Of a stretch of DNA of 64,000 bases, positions 1-11,500 are shown piece after piece. Position 1 is the first letter of the stretch; each line of letters starts with the position of its first letter. Made by a program: the position numbers and the translations under genes. Where the stretch lies: NCBI GenBank assembly GCA_017478725.1, contig JAFVDD010000042.1:18004-82003 (forward strand). The letters are read 5' to 3'. The stretch is from Paludibacteraceae bacterium (GTDB lineage: Bacteria > Bacteroidota > Bacteroidia > Bacteroidales > Paludibacteraceae). Below the pieces are notes generated by a model. That model was not told the DNA's origin. It saw only the letters and a list, made by a program, of their open reading frames with translations, and ran no database searches.

Positions 1-87
1 AGGCAAACGCGCAAACCGCTCCTGCCCGTCGAATGGACATCGCTTACCATCCGCCGGAAAGGATATCCGGATATGACAATCAAATAA
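1..87 (+). CDS. C-terminal fragment of an unidentified gene (partial)
   Basis: The first frame is open from the window edge for 28 codons and ends with TAA at 85-87, seven bases before the next start codon. The visible tail is basic and ends in DMTIK. Its position directly upstream of, and on the same strand as, the oxidoreductase-phosphodiesterase-transporter-esterase series suggests that it is the preceding operon gene. Too little is present to assign a family. Confidence 0.55.
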   Translation, partial: RQTRKPLLPVEWTSLTIRRKGYPDMTIK

Positions 88-94
88 CTACTAT

Positions 95-1525
95 ATGGAA
101 CGACGTGATTTCTTAAAGAGTCTGGGTGTGGGCGCGGCTGCCATTGCACTGGAGTCTCTTCCGGGTGCTTCGCTGATGGATGCTGCGAATAATCCCCTGT
201 TAATCGATGATTCGGCCGAAAAGCCATTGCCCAAAAACACGGAAAAACTGGCATTCGGACTGCCTGACCAGGAAGCCGTAGTAAGCCGCCCCGTTACAGC
301 CATCGTCATCGGTGCCGGTTCACGCGGATCGGTGTATGCAGCCTATAGCGCGCAGTATAACAGGGCGTTGCGCATTGTAGGTGTGGCGGATCCTAATCCT
401 ATCCGGCGGCAGCAAATGGCGCAGGCATATGGTATCGCTCCGGAGCATCAATTTTCCGATTGGTCGGAGGTCTTCCGCCTTTCGCCTTTCGCCGATGCCG
501 TCATCATCGCCACACCGGATAACCTGCATTACCAACCCTGTATGAGAGCACTGGCAGCAGGCTATGATGTGCTCCTGGAGAAACCTATTGCGCAAACCGC
601 CAAAGAATGCACCGATATTCTCCGTCAGGCGCGCAAATACGGACGGATAGTCGGGGTTTGCCATGTGCTCAGGTATGCTCCCTATTTCCGCGCACTCAAA
701 CGAGTAATCGACGAGGGACGGGTGGGAAAAATACTTTCCGTCCAGCATCTCGAACCCGTCCGTTTCCATCATATGGCGCACTCCTATGTCCGCGGCAACT
801 GGCATTCGGCGAAAGACACTACACCTATTATCATTGCCAAAGCATGCCATGACCTGGATATCGTGCGCTGGCTCCTGGATAAACCCTGCAAGAAAGTATC
901 GGCTTTCGGTTCGCTGGATTTCTTCACCCGCGCCAACGAACCTCAGGGTGCTACGGACAGGTGCTTCGATTGTGCCGCGGAAAAACAATGCCCCTTCTCT
1001 GCATTGAAGATATACGAGCGGGAGCATAAATACCTCTACGTCTTTGACGCCCTCCCCAAAGAACGCGCCGCTAAAGACGCCAAAATCCGCGAATACCTCC
1101 GCACTACGGATTACGGACGCTGTGTCTTCCGGTGCAAGAACGACCAGTGCGACCATTACGTATGCAATCTGGAGTTTGAAGACCATGTCACCGCCTCATT
1201 GCAAGTGGAGGCGCTGACCTCTTATGGCGGACGCAAAACGCGTATCATGGGTTCTAAAGCCGACATCGTGGGAGATATGCAAACCTTTACGCTCACGGAT
1301 TTCCTGACCGGCAGAAAATATATCTGGGATGAAGATATATCCAAACTGCCGGGATACGAAGGACATGCCGGAGGAGATTGGGGCATCGTCAAGGATTTTG
1401 TATTGGCCGTCGCGAACCACGATGAGAAATACCTTTCCTCCACTATCGATGTGTCAGTGGAAAGCCACGTCATGGGATTCCGTGCGGAGGAGGCACGATT
1501 GAGAAACAAAATAGTCAAACTGTAA
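95..1525 (+). CDS. Tat-exported Gfo/Idh/MocA family oxidoreductase
   Basis: A 476-residue NAD(P)-dependent sugar or polyol dehydrogenase-like protein. The N-terminus MERRDFLKSLG followed by an Ala-rich stretch is a twin-arginine signal, so it is probably folded with cofactor and exported. A Rossmann motif GAGSRG lies near residue 73, and the family EKP motif (LLEKPIA) near residue 163. The C-terminal half carries two Cys groups, CFDCAAEKQC and CVFRCKNDQC, that could bind a metal; these are not universal in the family. Tat-signal Gfo/Idh/MocA proteins are common in Bacteroidota glycan loci, and some relatives are GH109-type glycosidases using NAD internally, so either a dehydrogenase or an NAD-dependent glycosidase is possible. 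The next gene begins five bases after its stop. Confidence 0.85.
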   Translation: MERRDFLKSLGVGAAAIALESLPGASLMDAANNPLLIDDSAEKPLPKNTEKLAFGLPDQEAVVSRPVTAIVIGAGSRGSVYAAYSAQYNRALRIVGVADPNPIRRQQMAQAYGIAPEHQFSDWSEVFRLSPFADAVIIATPDNLHYQPCMRALAAGYDVLLEKPIAQTAKECTDILRQARKYGRIVGVCHVLRYAPYFRALKRVIDEGRVGKILSVQHLEPVRFHHMAHSYVRGNWHSAKDTTPIIIAKACHDLDIVRWLLDKPCKKVSAFGSLDFFTRANEPQGATDRCFDCAAEKQCPFSALKIYEREHKYLYVFDALPKERAAKDAKIREYLRTTDYGRCVFRCKNDQCDHYVCNLEFEDHVTASLQVEALTSYGGRKTRIMGSKADIVGDMQTFTLTDFLTGRKYIWDEDISKLPGYEGHAGGDWGIVKDFVLAVANHDEKYLSSTIDVSVESHVMGFRAEEARLRNKIVKL

Positions 1526-1530
1526 CATCT

Positions 1531-2433
1531 ATGAAAAGACATGTGTTGTTTTTGATGTGCATAGGGATAGCACTTCTATCCTGCACGTCGCCTTCGCCCG
1601 AACTCTCTCGTGCCGAGCAGATTCGCGCAGACTTGCTCAATCCTGACTGCCGGCGTGTGCTGGTGGCTTCTCACCGCGCCGACTGGCGCGGATGGCCGGA
1701 GAACTCGCTACCGGCTGTTGAATCCGCCATCCGGATGGGAGTGGATATAGTAGAGCTCGACCTGCAATGTACGGCAGACAGCCAGCTCATCATTATGCAT
1801 GACTCCAAACTCAACCGCACCACTACCGGCAAAGGGGTGATTGCCGAGCTGACTCTCGATTCCATCCGTACTTTCCGCCTCAAAAACGGCGTGAATATCC
1901 GTACGCGCCATGAGATCCCTACTTTGCGGGAGGTGCTACTGCTGTGTAAAGGGCGTGTCCTGATCAACCTTGACAAAGCGGACCGCTATTTCGATCTCGT
2001 TATGCCTGTTCTGGAAGAAACAGGTACTACGCGCCAGATTATCATGAAAGGGCGTAAGCCTGCAGATGAAGTGCGTGAGCTGTACGGACAATACCTGGAC
2101 GAGGTGATTTATATGCCGATAGTGGATATGAACGATTCCGCCTCCGTGGGCAGGATCAATGCCCATCTGGCGGGCAGACCCTGCGCCTTCGAGTTATGCT
2201 GGCGCAATGACGACCGTTATGTGCGCGAAGCCTCCGCCCTCACCGCCGGCAAGGCATTGTTATGGGTCAACTGCCTGTGGGACACGCTCTGCGGCGGACA
2301 CGAGGACGACCAGGCCATGCTCGACCCCGATGCGCACTACGGCTATCTCATTGACTCGCTCGGAATGAATATCATACAGACCGACCGGCCCGAATACCTG
2401 ATCCGTTACCTCCAATCACGACACCTAAGATGA
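1531..2433 (+). CDS. Glycerophosphodiester phosphodiesterase family lipoprotein
   Basis: A 300-residue GDPD-type TIM-barrel enzyme, expected to hydrolyse glycerophosphodiesters to glycerol 3-phosphate and an alcohol. The N-terminus is a lipoprotein signal (MKRHVLFLMCIGIALLSC, Cys 18 as acylation site). Catalytic blocks are clear: SHRADWRGWPENS near residue 50 (His-Arg and the Glu-Asn pair), DIVELDLQ near 75, and MHDSKLNRTT near 92. It overlaps the following transporter gene by four bases, so the two are translationally coupled. A phosphodiesterase beside a GlpT-like transporter fits release and uptake of glycerol 3-phosphate, although some Bacteroidota GDPD homologues act on other phosphodiesters. 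Confidence 0.88.
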   Translation: MKRHVLFLMCIGIALLSCTSPSPELSRAEQIRADLLNPDCRRVLVASHRADWRGWPENSLPAVESAIRMGVDIVELDLQCTADSQLIIMHDSKLNRTTTGKGVIAELTLDSIRTFRLKNGVNIRTRHEIPTLREVLLLCKGRVLINLDKADRYFDLVMPVLEETGTTRQIIMKGRKPADEVRELYGQYLDEVIYMPIVDMNDSASVGRINAHLAGRPCAFELCWRNDDRYVREASALTAGKALLWVNCLWDTLCGGHEDDQAMLDPDAHYGYLIDSLGMNIIQTDRPEYLIRYLQSRHLR

Positions 2434-3815
2434 GTTTTTTCGCTAAATCACCGGCAGCCCCCCTCCGGAACGAAACAGAGCAGCAACGCAACCGGCGCTT
2501 CCGACGGATGCAGTGGGCTTCCTTCTTTGCCATTACCCTCGGCTATAGCATGTATTATGTCTGCCGCACTTCGCTCAATGTGGTCAAAAAACCCATTATC
2601 GATGCCGGTATTCTTGACGCGGCACAATTGGGAGTCATATCCTCCGCGCTGCTCTTTACGTACGCTGTCGGCAAATTCGTCAACGGGTTTCTGGCTGACC
2701 ATTCGAATATACGCCGCTTCATGGCTGCCGGACTGCTCGTCTCCACCGTGGCGAACATTACGGTAGGCTTGTTAGGATTCCTCTCCGTCCGGGGAATGGT
2801 GCTCTCGCAAACCGCGTTCTACATCCTCTTTGCGGGTCTTTGGGCTGTCAACGGATGGACTCAATCTATGGGGGCACCGCCCTGTGTCGTCTCCCTGTCG
2901 CGGTGGTATCCCCTTTCGAGAAGAGGCACGTTCTACGGCTTCTGGTCATTGTCTCATAATCTCGGCGAGTTCTTCTCTTTCCTGCTGGTAGGCGGACTCG
3001 TCAGCCTCTTCGGGTGGCAGTTCGGTTTCATCGGCGCGGCTGTCGCCGGTATGATAGGCTTCATCCTGATTGTTCTCCTCCTCCATGACTCGCCCGAAGC
3101 GGAAGGTATGCCTTCGGTCGCTGTCATGGCAGGCGAAGAAACCGATGAGCAGGCTAAGCACCACTCCGTCGGGATTTCCCAGAAAGAAGTACTCAAAAAT
3201 CCGTACGTGTGGATCCTCGCGTGTGCTTCCGCATGTATGTATGTTTCACGCTATGCCGTCAACGGATGGGGAGTCCTCTTTCTGCAGGAAGCCAAAGGCT
3301 TCTCGCTTGCTACCGCTACCCAAATCATATCCGTCAATGCCCTGCTTGGTATTATCGGAACGGTTTTCTCCGGATGGCTCTCCGATACCGCTTTCAAAGG
3401 CAACCGCTATATTCCTGCTGTAGCCGCAGGCGTGCTCGAGGTGCTGTCACTCATCCTCTTTGCCTTCGGAGGCTCCGCCCTCTGGCTGAACATACTCGCT
3501 ATGGTGCTCTTCGGCATCGCTATCGGTATTCTCATCTGTTTCCTGGGCGGACTCATGGCTGTGGATATCGTTCCGCGTGAAGCCTCCGGAGCGGCGCTGG
3601 GGGTTGTGGGTATCGCTTCTTATGCCGCCGCCGGACTCCAGGATATAGCGTCCGGCTTGCTCCTTGATAATCATAAAATACTGGTCGTCAATCCCGACGG
3701 AGTAGAGCAATATACCTATAATTTCACCCCTGCGCTGCTCTTTTGGATCATCGCGGCGGCGCTCTCCGTACTGCTCGTCTGCGTGGTGTGGCGCAAAAAA
3801 AAGAATAAATCATGA
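2430..3815 (+). CDS. MFS transporter of the GlpT/UhpT organophosphate:phosphate antiporter type
   Basis: A 461-residue inner-membrane transporter with about 12 hydrophobic segments. The first segment region GYSMYYVCRTSLNVVKKP matches the conserved start of the GlpT/UhpT/UhpC family (normally YxxRxxFNxxxP), and RRGTFYGFWSLSHNLG carries the usual cytoplasmic signature between helices 4 and 5. The family exchanges inorganic phosphate for glycerol 3-phosphate or hexose phosphates; the upstream phosphodiesterase favours glycerol 3-phosphate. The exact substrate cannot be read from sequence, and the UhpC-type sensor branch is an alternative, though no two-component genes are adjacent. Four-base overlaps occur on both sides, which places it firmly inside the operon. 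Confidence 0.87.
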   Translation: MSFFAKSPAAPLRNETEQQRNRRFRRMQWASFFAITLGYSMYYVCRTSLNVVKKPIIDAGILDAAQLGVISSALLFTYAVGKFVNGFLADHSNIRRFMAAGLLVSTVANITVGLLGFLSVRGMVLSQTAFYILFAGLWAVNGWTQSMGAPPCVVSLSRWYPLSRRGTFYGFWSLSHNLGEFFSFLLVGGLVSLFGWQFGFIGAAVAGMIGFILIVLLLHDSPEAEGMPSVAVMAGEETDEQAKHHSVGISQKEVLKNPYVWILACASACMYVSRYAVNGWGVLFLQEAKGFSLATATQIISVNALLGIIGTVFSGWLSDTAFKGNRYIPAVAAGVLEVLSLILFAFGGSALWLNILAMVLFGIAIGILICFLGGLMAVDIVPREASGAALGVVGIASYAAAGLQDIASGLLLDNHKILVVNPDGVEQYTYNFTPALLFWIIAAALSVLLVCVVWRKKKNKS

Positions 3816-5320
3816 AACATCTCGGTCTTATCCTGGCTTCCTTAGCGGCTTCGTCATGCCTGTGGGCACTGCAGCCTGCTATGACTATCCCCCTTTATCC
3901 CTCCGGCGCTCCTGACTCAAACGGCTATCTGCCCGCTGATGAATATGTGGGCAAGAATGGAGGCATATACCAGACTTCGGAACCCCGTATTGACTTCTAC
4001 CGTGCCGAACATCCCAAGGCTACGCTCCTTGTCTGCCCGGGAGGAGGCTATCGCTATACCTCGGTAGGCAACGAGGGAATCCGGGTGGCGGAGTTTTTCG
4101 TTCCGCGCGGATATAACATTGCTGTCCTGAAATACCGGCTGCCTAACGGACATGAGCATATCCCTCTTGAGGATGCCTCCCGCGCAATGGAACTGCTGCG
4201 CGACAGCATCGAGGCGTGGCATCTGCCTTCCGCTCAACTGGGCGTAATGGGCTTCTCGGCTGGCGGACACCTCGCCGCTTCCTTATTGACCAAATACCCC
4301 TCGCCCGAAGCGCGGCCTGACTACGGCATCCTGGTATATCCCGTTATATCGATGGATAGCACGATTACCCACCAAGGCTCTTGCCGGCAACTACTGGGCG
4401 AACACCCTGCCGATGAACAACGGCTCCTCTGGTCGGCGGAAAAACAGGTGACTGCGCATACACCCCCTTGCCTCATTGTGGCGTGTCAGGACGATCCTAC
4501 CGTGCAGGTGGAAAATAGTATCCGTTTCTATCAGTCGCTGACTGCGGCGCATGTGCCTGCTTCTATGATGTTCGTGCCTGTAGGCAAACACGGATGGGGA
4601 TTCTCACGTTCCTTCCCGCAACGCGAACTCATCGAGCGCGGGATGCTCAGTTTCCTGGCGCAGTTCCATCCGGTTGACGTGCTCGAACCCGAATACAAAA
4701 GGGATGCGCGGAGGAATGATTGGGCGAATTTCGGCAGGTACGCTAAAGACAATGAGCAAATCAAAGCCGCCCGTTCCAAAACCAAAGTGGTCTTTTACGG
4801 CAATAGTATCACACAAGGGTGGTATAAGATGCGGCCGGATTTCTTCCTGTCTAACGGCTTCGTCGGACGGGGAATAAGCGGGCAAACATCCTCCGAACTG
4901 CTGGTGCGTTTCCGTCAGGATGTCATTGACCTTCATCCGAAAACAGTGGTCATTTTGTGCGGCATCAACGACATCGCAGAGAACAACGGCACAATCTCTC
5001 TCGAGCATACCATGGGCAATATCATTTCCATGTGCGAATTGGCAAAGGCGAACAAGATCCGTCCTGTCCTGTGCTCCGTGCTGCCGGCGCGCACCTGCCG
5101 CTGGAATCCGTTTGTTATCGATGTCCCGCAACAGGTCATCGCACTCAATGCACTGATCAAAGCCTACGCGGACGCCAGTCATATACGCTACGTCGATTAT
5201 TACTCCGCTATGGCGGATAGCGACGGCGGACTCAAACAAGGCCTGAGCAACGACGATGTCCATCCTACTGTGTCCGGATACGAAATTATGGAGCCTATTG
5301 TCCTCAAAGCCTTGAAATAG
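3812..5320 (+). CDS. Secreted two-domain esterase: alpha/beta hydrolase fused to SGNH hydrolase
   Basis: A 502-residue exported enzyme with a Sec signal peptide (first about 19 residues). Residues about 25-285 form an alpha/beta hydrolase of the acetylxylan-esterase/BD-FAE type: oxyanion region CPGGGY near 75, nucleophile elbow GFSAGG near 150, acidic residue in CQDDPTV, and His in GKHGWGF. Residues about 310-502 form an SGNH/GDSL lipase-like domain: block I GNSIT with the catalytic Ser, block III GIND, and block V DDVHPT with the catalytic Asp and His. Both active sites look intact, so the protein probably removes two kinds of acyl group from glycans. It is the last gene of the operon, followed by short G-rich repeats. 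Confidence 0.88.
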   Translation: MKHLGLILASLAASSCLWALQPAMTIPLYPSGAPDSNGYLPADEYVGKNGGIYQTSEPRIDFYRAEHPKATLLVCPGGGYRYTSVGNEGIRVAEFFVPRGYNIAVLKYRLPNGHEHIPLEDASRAMELLRDSIEAWHLPSAQLGVMGFSAGGHLAASLLTKYPSPEARPDYGILVYPVISMDSTITHQGSCRQLLGEHPADEQRLLWSAEKQVTAHTPPCLIVACQDDPTVQVENSIRFYQSLTAAHVPASMMFVPVGKHGWGFSRSFPQRELIERGMLSFLAQFHPVDVLEPEYKRDARRNDWANFGRYAKDNEQIKAARSKTKVVFYGNSITQGWYKMRPDFFLSNGFVGRGISGQTSSELLVRFRQDVIDLHPKTVVILCGINDIAENNGTISLEHTMGNIISMCELAKANKIRPVLCSVLPARTCRWNPFVIDVPQQVIALNALIKAYADASHIRYVDYYSAMADSDGGLKQGLSNDDVHPTVSGYEIMEPIVLKALK

Positions 5321-5404
5321 TCGGGAGCATCTCGGGGGATTGTCGGGGGATTATCGGGGGATTGTCGTGTAGTCGGGAGCATCTCGGAAGCATCTCGGGA
5401 GCAA
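5321..5404. repeat. Degenerate short tandem repeats (TCGGGGGATTG / TCGGGAGCATC)
   Basis: Directly after the esterase stop codon, 11-base units alternate between TCGGGGGATTR and TCGGGAGCATC for about 84 bases. No gene is visible in 5321-5597; besides this array it holds only the promoter of the next gene. The array resembles the other short-period families found at gene boundaries in this window, but with its own unit. Confidence 0.75.
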
Positions 5405-5501
5405 GTCCTAATCAAATTTCAATATTCTGTCAGAAAAATCGTCTCACTGGGGCGTTTTTTTTGCATGCTTAATGTTCGTATGCTTTTTCATAACAAATGC
5501 G

Positions 5502-5533
5502 CTTGTGTACTTGACAAATTAGCAGTAATTTTG
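5502..5533 (+). promoter_or_regulatory. Bacteroidota sigma70-type promoter of the first giant gene
   Basis: The -33 element CTTG (5502-5505) and the -7 element TAATTTTG (5526-5533) are separated by 20 bases, the spacing seen in all good promoters of this window. The predicted transcription start is near 5538, giving a leader of about 60 bases before the ATG at 5598. The 19 bases at 5521-5539 are identical to those at 22907-22925, upstream of the SusC gene. Confidence 0.7.
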
Positions 5534-5597
5534 CACCCGATTAAAAATGCGCCTTTTTAGAGGCGAAAAACGGACGAATTTTAATAAAAATCTTAAT

Positions 5598-8500
5598 ATG
5601 AGAAAATTTTTGAATATCTCTACTGCTTATTCATTCGGCGCACTCTTTTGCGCCGTACTGCTAATGAATACCCTCTCCCTCTCTGCCCAGCAGGTCAGCA
5701 ATGCCAATTTCGAAGACTGGAGCGGAGCCGCTTTCAACGGTGAAGCGCAGCCCAAAGGCTGGAATGCCTCGAACGTGGAGCAGGTGGGTTTCAAATTCAA
5801 TTTTGCCCACAAGGAGACAGGCCATAACGGCGGATACTGTATGATGGTACAGGATCAGTCGGTAGGAGCATTCGGTATCACGGAGACCAGCCCGGGATAT
5901 TTCGCGCTGGGACAGCCCTGGTCCTACCTGGACGGCTTGAACGTGAACGGTGCCACCGCCGGTACGGCTGGCGGTATCAAATGGACATACCGCCCCGACA
6001 CCATGTCCGTATGGATCAAGCGTACGGGTGATAACTGGGACAAGGAAGATTTTTACCTTCTCTACTATGCTTGGAGCGGTCAGGCGCGAGGCGACAAATA
6101 CAAGGCGAAGAACCTGAGCTGTACGTCTGTGACCAAATACGACGAGGAGTCGGATATCCGTTTGGCGCTTAACGGCAACGAGTGCGGTACCGCTGTCAAA
6201 GTCACTCAGGTGGCGGAAGGTATGTGGCGCGAACGCAAGAACTACGGCCAATGGACCAACATCCGCGTGCCGATCTACTATATGAACAACACGGATCCGA
6301 CTACGATGAACATCATCTTCTCGGCATCCAACTACCCGAACTTCCGTGCCAACAGCGGTCTTTACGCCGGCAACTCGCTCTATGTGGACGATGTGGAAAT
6401 GATATATTCATCCAAGATCCACAAACTTTATATTGACGGCAAGGAGTGGAAAGGCTTCGATCCCAACAGCAGTGAGGTGCAGACTTACGCGCTGGGCGAG
6501 AACGCTACGGCTGTTCCGTCTATCGAGGCACTGCGTGGTGCCGGCTCTCTGACCAATGCCGCAGGAACAACCGTACAGTTTGCAGGCCGTACGCTGTCGG
6601 GCAGTGAAATAACCATTACCAAGGGCGACCTGAGCAGCAAACCGACCACTATTGTGGTGAAATCGGAGGACGGCAAATCCACTACGACCTACAAGATCCA
6701 GTTCACCAAAGCTGCCAGCTCGAATGCCAAACTGGCGTCTATCTCGGTCAACGGCGCGGTTATAGAGGGCTTCTCTCCTACCAAATACACCTACAACGTA
6801 ACGCTGCCGTACGGCACTACCGCAGTGCCGGTCGTAGCCGCTGAGGGACAGGAGGACGGCCAGACTATCGCTGTAACCCAGCCCACATCCACTGCCGGAA
6901 CGGCTGTCATCAAAGTGACGGCTGCCAACAAAACGGCTACGCAGACCTACACCCTCAATTTCTCGGTAGGTCAGCTGGCGGACAACACGCTCCGGGATAT
7001 CCGTGTCAACGGCAATTCGATACCGGGTTTCACGCCTTCGCAAGCAACCTACAAGGTGTCGCTGCCGGTGGGTACATCCAAACTGACTATCGAGCCGGTG
7101 TCGGCGTATGAGGCCGGTGCCCAGACGATCACCGTCACACCTGCCACGCTGCCGACAGGCGAGGCTATCAACGGCGCTACGGTGCAGATTTCTGTCACCA
7201 CGCCGGGCAATCAGACCCCCAAGGTATATAAACTCAATTTCCGTCTGGAAGCGTCTTCCTATACCTATCTCAAGGATCTGCAGGTGAGCGGCAGCCAGAT
7301 TCAGCAATGCAGTCCCGCCAAGGACGGCGATCTGCAGCAGATAGCCTTCACGCCGGAGAACATGACTTACTATGTCAACCTCCGCATGGGTACCAAGCAA
7401 CTGCCTCAGATCACTTATACCCCGGGCGATGAATACCAGACGGTGAAGATTGACACCGCAGGCATTGACGGTACTACGCGTATCACGGTGACCGCCGGCA
7501 ACAAGACTGACCAGTCGGTGTATAAAATCATCTTCTCTACTGAGAAATCCGAGATCTCAACCCTTGCCGGCATCAAAGTGGGCGGCGTGCTGATTGACGG
7601 CTTCCGGTCCGACAAAACCACGTATGACTATCCGTTGCCGGTAGGTACCACCGTGCTGCCGGAGATTGAGCCGGTAGCTGGCGACGAGTTCCAGAAGATT
7701 ACAGTGACTACCAACGGCGTCAACGGCGCTACGCGTATCACGGTGACGGCGGAGAACGGCAATACCACCGTCTATGTCATCAATTTCTCGGTTGCCGCCT
7801 ATACCGACAACACGCTCAAGGCGCTTTACGTGGACGGCGTACTGATTGACGGATGGAATCCTGAGGCCAACGACTATGCGGTCAATCTGCCGCAGGGCAC
7901 CACCGTGCTGCCGGCAGTGACTTACGAGTTGCAGAACGCAGACCTGCAGACAGTTACCGAGCGCAAACCTTCGGGTGTGACAGGCGATTACCGTATCACC
8001 GTCCGCCCGCAGAGCGGTGCCAGCCGTACCTATACCATCCGTTTCTCGGTGGCTACGTCGTCCAATACCGCCCTGGCGATGATATACGTGGACGGCGAGC
8101 CCTTGGAGAACTTCCAGCCGGAGGACACCCTTTATACCTACAACCTGCCCGAGGGCGTGACCACCATTCCTCCTGTCACCTTCGACAAGGCGGAGACTAC
8201 CCAGCGCGTGCTGAGCGTCCTGCGCGACACCGTACAGACACTCACCGTGACGGCGGAGAGCGGTGCCAAGAGAGTGTATAAAGTCAATTTCCATATCCAA
8301 CTCTCGGAGAACGCCTTCCTGGAGATGATTTACCTGGACGGCGACTCGCTGGAGGGCTTCGACCCGAGAACCTTTGACTACACGGTGGAGCTTGCCGGTG
8401 CAACTTCTCCGGCTATCACCGTGGCGAAAGTCCCCGGTCAGCAGACCACGATCACCCAGCCGCTTGGCGTAGGTACTGCCACTATCCTGGTAGCACCGGT

Positions 8501-11500
8501 GATTGGTGCTACCCAGCGCTACACCATCCATTTCGTGGCCAAGCCCGCGGAGACGGTTCAGCTGACCAATATCCTGATTGACGGTGTGGCTCTGGCAGGT
8601 TTTGATCCGGCTACTGAGCACTATGAGCAGACCTATTCGCGCACACTCCCTGTCGTGACCTACGAGGCTGAGGCTGGCCGGACGGTGCAGCTGCTCTGGC
8701 GCGGAGCCACAGCCTATCTGCATGTGAGCGACACTCTGGGCGCCAAAGCGGTGTACGACATCGTGTTCACCCGTCTTTTTGACTCCAACACCGCGCTGGC
8801 GTCTATCAAGGAGAACGGCGTGGAGATAGACGGCTTCGCGGCAGAGCGGAGACACTATGATTTCCTTCTCCCTGCCGGCAGCGCTTATCCCGTACTCGGC
8901 TATGAGAAGGGCGACTCGCTCCAGACGGTGGACTTCGGTCAGACAGGCGAGGGCGCATGGCAATGGATAGTCACCGCCGAGAACGGCACCGACACCGCCC
9001 GCTATAGCGTCAGCTATGCTGTCCAACTCTATACCGATTCGCTGCTCACAGACCTGCAGCTGCTGGATCTGCCGGAAGGTCAGACCTTCACCTTTGATCC
9101 TTCGCAGACCGCTTATTCGGGTATTCAGTTGGGCGAAGGTGCTCCGCTGCCCGACATGGCTATCACCGCCCGTCCCAAACAGCAGATACTGACTTATCAG
9201 GCGGACGAGAACACCCAGGTAGTGGTGGTGACTGCCGAGAACGGCGCACAGACTACCTATACCATACTATATACGCGTACGCGCAGCAGCAACGCCCTGC
9301 TGGCGAATATCTACGTGGACGGCGCACCGCTCTACGGCTTTGCGCCGGAGACACATACCTACACCTATCCGCTCCCCCACGGCGCTACATTCGTGCCGTC
9401 GGTCTTCCCGGTAGGACAGCAGGACAACCAGACCATCACCACATGGATCAGCCGCCCCAACGGCACAACCACTATCCGTGTGATGGCGCAGGACAGCACC
9501 ACGGCGGACTACACCATCGCTTTCCCCGTGACGCTATCTACCAACACCAAACTGGGGTCTCTCAAAATCAACAACGAGACCCGCAGCGTGGACACCACCG
9601 AGTATGTGTTCGACATGCCGTACGGCACTGTCTATCCCTACGAGTTACAGTTCGCCAAGGCGGAGCCCGAACAGTCCATCGAGTTCATTGAGGCACCCCT
9701 CAACGGTACTACCCGTATCATCGTCCGTGCGGAGAACGGAGACAGTCGTACCTATTCAATCCGCTACAACGTGGCGCAGCCCGAGGGCGAGAACCTGATC
9801 CGGCGTGTGGCATATACCTACAAGACCGCTACGAATGTTATCAAAAGGGACACTATCGTGCCAGTCATCGGCGATAACGTGATCAGCCTGCCGTACGGCG
9901 CCAAGAGCTTCGAGGTGACAGGGGTGGAGAAGAACTACCCCGAGCAGTCGGTAGTGTTCTACAATGGAGGTATCCGCCGTGGCGCTACGATCATAGCTGC
10001 GGCTAACCGCGAGGGAGTGGAGGATGTGACCTATACGATCACGCCGCAGATGCCCGCATTTGACACCGCCGGCAAACTCAAGGAACTGAAGTTCAAGGGA
10101 ACGGCCGTGCCCAACTTCCGCCCCGATGTATATAACTACATGATTAATGTAACCGCCCAGCCTACGGCAGCAGATTTTGTTGGCACCGCCTACGAAAGCG
10201 GCAAGTCTGTTACCAAATCGGCCATTGATGCCAAGAAGAAACAAATCACACTTACCGTTTCCGGCGGCGAGACCTATAGCATTTGCTGGTATTATGAGAA
10301 TGATGACCCTCAATTCGACTTTAGCAATAACTGGGTAGCAGCGGCTAAGGGACCGGGATACAAGCCTACGTCTGCATGGAAGGTACCGGCTGATTATGCT
10401 GATAAACATGAGTTTAATATAGATTTCATAGTACATGTCAATTTAATTTACCAAACAGGAAAAGAAGTTATTAAGGCAGGAGTAAATGGTGCTCTACTTT
10501 CCACGTTGCGCGGTGCTCCCTTAAATGGATCGGTGCCGGGAATGATGACCACAGGAACTATGGCCTTAACTTTGGCAAGTAGTGGTAATTCCACTTCAAG
10601 CATGTCAATGGATAAATCAACGGGTGTTGTCTTTAGAAATACTCCGGAGCAATTCACATTGGACTATAATCCTTTGACAACAACAAATGTTTCTAAGTGG
10701 TATTATGATATTTTGTTGTCAGATGGAACAAATACCAAGACGACTCACTATGATGGTAATTATAATACATTGAACTCATGGCAGGTATCTACTAAAACTC
10801 TTGATTATTCTGGACTGGGAACATTGCAACGTATGACTTTTGCAATAAACTCAGCGCATACAGCCAATGCTAAGGATATGGGTTCAGGAGCAACGGATCA
10901 GGCGATGTTTGAATCCCAATTGTTGGTTCAAAACCTTCGTTTTATCTACAACTCCGAGCTGACAGGTGTGACAGTGGATGGCGTGGCTGCTACCAAGAGC
11001 GGAAACACGTTTACCCGGACAGTGAGTGCGGACTACGTAGGCCTGCCGGCTCTGAAATTCACCGGCGCGGTGCATGATCAGATGCAGACCATCGAGTGGC
11101 TCAACAACGGCGAGTGGATGAATGGTGAGTTGCAGGCTAAGGTGGTCAACTATGGCGAGAACTCGACGGACAGCACCGTCTATACGGTGGTGCTCAAGCG
11201 TGCAGCAGTTACCACCACCGATTATGAGATATCCTTAGGTTCGGACTCCACTAAGACGGTAGGTGATACCACCTTCGTCTATCTGCCCTACGGCACCAAG
11301 TCTCTGCCGGATGTGGCTATTACACCTGCCAGCATCCACCAGCGTTTCGCTGTATCGAAGAGCGGCAATACCGTCAAGGTAACCGTCACTGCCGAGAACG
11401 GCACTGCCAAGACTACTGTCTATGCCTACCGCGATGCCAAGGCTGATGATCCGGGGCTGGAGACATTCGACCTGGAGGACACCAACGGAGCTTCTGTAGC

